8,332 nt of DNA from assembly GCA_938009335.1 (NCBI GenBank), contig CALLHT010000056.1:1-8332 (forward strand). The letters are read 5' to 3'. The DNA is from an uncultured Rhizobiaceae group bacterium (lineage in GTDB: Bacteria > Pseudomonadota > Alphaproteobacteria > Rhizobiales > Rhizobiaceae). Made by a program: the position numbers and the translations under genes. Below, piece after piece: positions 6,748 through 8,332 of this stretch; position 1 is the stretch's first letter; the number at the start of each line of letters is the position of its first letter. The notes beneath the pieces were generated by a model. The model was not told the DNA's origin and did no database searches. It saw nothing but the letters and a program-made list of their open reading frames with translations.

Positions 6748-7191
6748 ATGCGCAATATTTTTATTTTTCTTACTTTACTTTCGGTTCTAACTTATTCTTC
6801 TGCTTCTTTTGCATTGCCTTTGTTCCTTGGAGAACCAGCGAACACCCAGTCTTATGAACTGACACTTGCAAGCTCTGAGTATGGGGAAGAGCAGTCTTTC
6901 ATTAATAGTATCATTGGTACTGGCCATGAGACCTATGGCCTTGCGAAATGGATGTGGGGCATTATGGCGAGTTTTACGGGTGCTTTGATGTTCGGGTCTT
7001 TCAAAATGATTACTTGGTATGAACACCGCAAGTACGATCGTGAAAAGGCCAACAAAGCGAAACCGGATCGCACTGCACGGTTTCTTGGAGATGTTCAAGA
7101 ACCGCAGATAGAGCGAGACGCCAAGCCAAAGCCTGCTCCGGGCAAACGCCGTGTGATTGCTGAAGGTCAACCATTGTTTGGCGGCAAGTAG
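6748..7191 (+). CDS. small exported or membrane protein, unknown function
   Basis: The product is 147 residues from the ATG at 6748. An in-frame GTG at 6736 is possible, but a G-rich ribosome site (GGGGG, 6738-6742) lies five bases before the ATG. Residues 1-22 (MRNIFIFLTLLSVLTYSSAS then FA) are a good Sec signal peptide with a predicted cut after SFA. A polar segment (23-62) follows, then a hydrophobic helix (about 64-90, GLAKWMWGIMASFTGALMFG and onward) and a strongly basic tail. The predicted topology is a short periplasmic domain, one membrane helix and a cytoplasmic tail. The tail contains RFLGD (101-105) and ends EGQPLFGGK. I recognise no family. It follows the 6268 gene on the same strand after 111 AT-rich bases, so it may be co-transcribed or have its own promoter. 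Together with its neighbour it may form a membrane pair. Confidence 0.75.
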   Translation: MRNIFIFLTLLSVLTYSSASFALPLFLGEPANTQSYELTLASSEYGEEQSFINSIIGTGHETYGLAKWMWGIMASFTGALMFGSFKMITWYEHRKYDREKANKAKPDRTARFLGDVQEPQIERDAKPKPAPGKRRVIAEGQPLFGGK

Positions 7192-7235
7192 AACAAGAAA
7201 TGCGTGATGAGGGCAGGGGATGGAACCCCGCTCTC

Positions 7236-7265
7236 CGTCATCCTCGGGCTTGACCCGAGGATCCA
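7236..7265 (+). repeat. palindromic intergenic repeat, copy R1
   Basis: An 8-bp stem, TCCTCGGG (7241-7248) and CCCGAGGA (7254-7261), with loop CTTGA, is flanked by CGTCA and TCCA. This is the common alphaproteobacterial dispersed repeat whose translation reads ILGLDPRI. On its left side, the reverse complement of about 7214-7240 resembles the flank of the copies inside the downstream gene (7853-7871). Confidence 0.85.
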
Positions 7266-7359
7266 CAGTGCAAGCATTTTCAAAAAGTGGCCGAAAAATT
7301 TCTCACAAATCTATGGATCGCTGACTTATTCACGCGTTTCACTAATGCATTTTGAATCC

Positions 7360-7389
7360 TGGATCCTCGGGCCAAGCCCGAGGATGACG
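7360..7389 (-). repeat. palindromic intergenic repeat, copy R2 (inverted relative to R1)
   Basis: The stem TCCTCGGGC (7364-7372) and GCCCGAGGA (7376-7384) has a 3-base loop and lies in the opposite orientation to R1. R1 and R2 face each other across 94 bases and could fold together into one long hairpin. Confidence 0.85.
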
Positions 7390-7447
7390 ATCGTGGGGTG
7401 AACAAAAAACTTATCCCCCTCTCAGATTTCTCCTGCACACTTTTGGC

Positions 7448-8257
7448 ATGGATTGGAACTTGGCCATTGAGAAGAATGCCCACGCGCTCGCACAGATTGT
7501 TGCCGGGTTGTGGCGTTTGGTGGGGGTAGAACCCAAGTCTGTAGAGGACTATGAACCATCCATATCGTCAACCGTCCTCGCCACTTCGTCTTCCTCGGAA
7601 CTTGCCACTTCGTCATCCTCGGAACCCACCACCTCGTCATCCTCGGACTTGATCCGAGGATCCAAGGCCGAACCGGTGGCAATCCTCTCAGCAAGCGCCA
7701 TCGGCCGGCCTGAATGCTCGTGCGTGGATGGTCGGATCAAGTCCGACCATGACGGAATGGGTTTCCCTCCCTCCGTGGCAGTTGAGGCAAACGAAGCTTG
7801 GGTAGATCCTCGGGACAAGCCCGAGGATGACGAATTCGACCGACCCAAGGATGACGGAGTGGGGTTCCATCCCTCCGTGGCAGGGCAAGGAATTGCGACT
7901 AGCAATTCTGCCAGCCCGCGAACGGACGGCGACACGGAGGTGTCGGCGGAAAAACTAATAAGACGCCTCGCAGCCCTCGACCACGCGATCAAAACTCTTC
8001 CCCAGCAGGCAAAACGCTTAGCCAGAATCATGGCGCAGCGCGAGCATGCCCCAGCGGGGGCTTATTCATCTCCCGCTGCGGGTAACCCCTTGCGCGGCTC
8101 TTTGCCAAGTCATCCCATTCGTCCCGGCATTCCACCCGGGTCAAACAAAAGCTCAAACGAGCCATCGCATGAAGTCTTACGAGAACTTCATGGCCTCGTT
8201 CGGGATTGGGAAAAGGACGCATGGGAGCGGCGGTGTGGGAAGCTTGAAGTGCCTTGA
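7448..8257 (+). CDS. conserved hypothetical protein interrupted by in-frame palindromic repeats
   Basis: The product is 269 residues. The ends look like a conserved rhizobial hypothetical family as I remember it: an N-terminus beginning MDWNLAIEKNAHALAQIVAG, then a later part with RRLAALDHAIKTLPQQAKRL (172-191), PIRPGIPPG (223-231) and HEVLRELHGLVRDW (241-254). Function is unknown. Between about residues 44 and 145 the protein is made of translated repeats: three 8-residue units LATSSSSE, LATSSSSE and PTTSSSSD (44-67), VDGRIKSDHDG (93-103), VDPRDKPEDDE (119-129), DRPKDDG (131-137), and DGMGFPPSVA (102-111) repeated as DGVGFHPSVA (136-145). No frame is broken. This low-complexity block is hydrophilic and probably forms a disordered loop. 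The ATG at 7448 has only a weak ribosome site; it was chosen because the family typically begins MDWNL. No signal peptide is visible. A pseudogene is possible but unlikely given the intact ends. Confidence 0.7.
   Translation: MDWNLAIEKNAHALAQIVAGLWRLVGVEPKSVEDYEPSISSTVLATSSSSELATSSSSEPTTSSSSDLIRGSKAEPVAILSASAIGRPECSCVDGRIKSDHDGMGFPPSVAVEANEAWVDPRDKPEDDEFDRPKDDGVGFHPSVAGQGIATSNSASPRTDGDTEVSAEKLIRRLAALDHAIKTLPQQAKRLARIMAQREHAPAGAYSSPAAGNPLRGSLPSHPIRPGIPPGSNKSSNEPSHEVLRELHGLVRDWEKDAWERRCGKLEVP
7577..7648 (+). repeat. 24-bp tandem repeat, three units, in frame
   Basis: Units at 7577-7600, 7601-7624 and 7625-7648 each contain a half-copy of the palindromic repeat (CGTCATCCTCGGA, with one base changed in unit 1). 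Each unit encodes eight residues, consensus LATSSSSE. The third unit leads straight into the full palindrome R3. Twenty-four is a multiple of three, so unit gain or loss would keep the frame. Confidence 0.85.
7635..7664 (+). repeat. palindromic repeat R3, inside the coding region
   Basis: Stem TCCTCGGA (7640-7647) and TCCGAGGA (7653-7660), loop CTTGA, same orientation as R1. Relative to R1 the innermost pair changed from G:C to A:T on both arms, so pairing is kept. It encodes SSSSDLIRGSK. Confidence 0.85.
7725..7754 (-). repeat. palindromic repeat R4, variant stem, inside the coding region
   Basis: Stem TGGTCGGA (7729-7736) and TCCGACCA (7742-7749), loop TCAAG, with flanks TGGA and TGACG as in R2. 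Several stem positions differ from R2 and all are matched on the opposite arm. It encodes DGRIKSDHDG. Confidence 0.8.
7803..7832 (-). repeat. palindromic repeat R5, inside the coding region
   Basis: Stem TCCTCGGG (7807-7814) and CCCGAGGA (7820-7827), loop ACAAG, same orientation as R2 and R4. It lies 78 bases (26 codons) after R4 and encodes DPRDKPEDDE. Confidence 0.85.
7844..7857 (-). repeat. half-copy R6 of the palindromic repeat
   Basis: AAGGATGACG at 7847-7856 repeats GAGGATGACG of R5 exactly 24 bases further on, without the left arm. This mirrors the half-copies placed 24 bases outside R3 on the other side. Confidence 0.6.
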
Positions 8258-8266
8258 TCTCTTCTT

Positions 8267-8284
8267 GCTCGCTATCCAGCGAGC
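8267..8284. terminator. hairpin between two convergent genes
   Basis: A perfect 7-bp GC-rich stem, GCTCGCT (8267-8273) and AGCGAGC (8278-8284), has loop ATCC. It lies 9 bases after the stop at 8257 and 2 bases beyond the minus-strand stop at 8287-8289. There is no T-run on either side, so it may be a weak bidirectional terminator or an mRNA 3'-end stabiliser. Confidence 0.4.
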
Positions 8285-8286
8285 GC

Positions 8287-8332
8287 CTATATCTCGATGG
8301 CGCCTACCAGCTTGTCTGCCGACCAACGGTTC
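8287..8332 (-). CDS. C-terminal end of an unidentified minus-strand gene (partial)
   Basis: Read on the minus strand, the window edge enters a frame giving NRWSADKLVGAIEI followed by TAG (8287-8289). The composition looks like a genuine protein C-terminus, and the convergent layout with a hairpin just beyond the stop fits. Only 14 residues are visible, so no family can be named and the call could be wrong. Confidence 0.4.
   Translation of the reverse strand, partial: NRWSADKLVGAIEI

Larger units (their letters stand above)
7192..7447. other. intergenic region carrying two inverted palindromic repeats
   Basis: The 256 bases between two plus-strand genes hold no credible gene. The short frames across 7204-7401 are just the repeat family translated (VILGLDPRIHS is a familiar artefact of such repeats). 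The region holds two inverted copies of the palindromic repeat, at 7236-7265 and 7360-7389. The first hairpin, about 45 bases after the preceding stop, could stabilise or terminate that mRNA, but no T-run follows it. Confidence 0.7.
7751..7883 (+). repeat. 31-base direct repeat pair (7751-7781 and 7853-7883)
   Basis: The two copies share most of their bases, both start GACGGA and end CCCTCCGTGGCAG, and begin 102 bases apart (34 codons). They lie immediately downstream of R4 and of the half-copy R6, so they are the flank of the repeat element, not a separate repeat. They encode DGMGFPPSVA and DGVGFHPSVA. The reverse complement of about 7214-7240, next to R1, is similar to this flank. Confidence 0.75.

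Noticed and set aside
7204..7401. Short plus-strand frame with VILGLDPRIHS
   Set aside because: This is the palindromic intergenic repeat translated; such peptides are common annotation artefacts.
7577..7664. Possible CRISPR array in the 24-bp repeats
   Set aside because: The units are contiguous without unique spacers, they encode in-frame peptides, and no cas genes are present.
7549..8031. Minus-strand frame of 160 codons opposite the repeat-containing gene
   Set aside because: Its middle is the repeat family translated in reverse and its ends have no protein-like features, whereas the plus-strand frame has family-like ends.

Overview
The window looks like chromosomal DNA from an alphaproteobacterium, most likely of the order Hyphomicrobiales (Rhizobiales), with moderate GC content. 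Four things point there: a PdhS/CbrA-type multi-PAS histidine kinase; a tRNA-His with no encoded G at position -1 and with A73, the alphaproteobacterial pattern; a rhizobial-type conserved hypothetical protein beginning MDWNLAIEKN; and palindromic intergenic repeats of the CCTCGGG/CCCGAGG type common in that order. A genus cannot be named safely.

Layout, left to right. Positions 1-98 (minus) hold the start of a membrane-anchored, AsmA-like protein that runs off the left edge. Positions 263-2221 (plus) encode a complete acetoacetyl-CoA synthetase. A convergent gap (2222-2486) follows, with a TTAA-N7-TTAA (CtrA-type) box and a strong plus-strand intrinsic terminator. Positions 2487-5804 (minus) encode a very large soluble sensor kinase with several PAS-like segments, long acidic linkers and a C-terminal HisKA/HATPase core of the DivK-phosphorelay type. 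A roughly 295-base divergent gap leads to tRNA-His(GTG) at 6100-6176. Two small membrane-protein genes of unknown function follow (6268-6636 and 6748-7191). The last kilobase is dominated by a palindromic repeat family: two inverted copies between genes (7236-7389), then further copies and half-copies inside the reading frame 7448-8257. The window ends with the apparent C-terminus of a minus-strand gene (8287-8332), convergent with the preceding gene across a short hairpin.

How the genes relate. The synthetase activates acetoacetate (ketone body or polyhydroxybutyrate turnover). The kinase probably feeds the DivK-CtrA cell-cycle circuit. There is no obvious shared pathway; these look like monocistronic housekeeping genes. 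The two small membrane proteins share a layout and tail motifs and may be distant paralogs.

The most unusual feature is 7577-7883. A palindromic repeat family has invaded a conserved gene, with every copy kept in frame and with stems that differ by compensatory changes. The precedent is the Rickettsia palindromic elements. The second most unusual feature is the kinase H-box, where the Thr/Asn expected four residues after the phospho-accepting His is Ile, which suggests impaired phosphatase activity.
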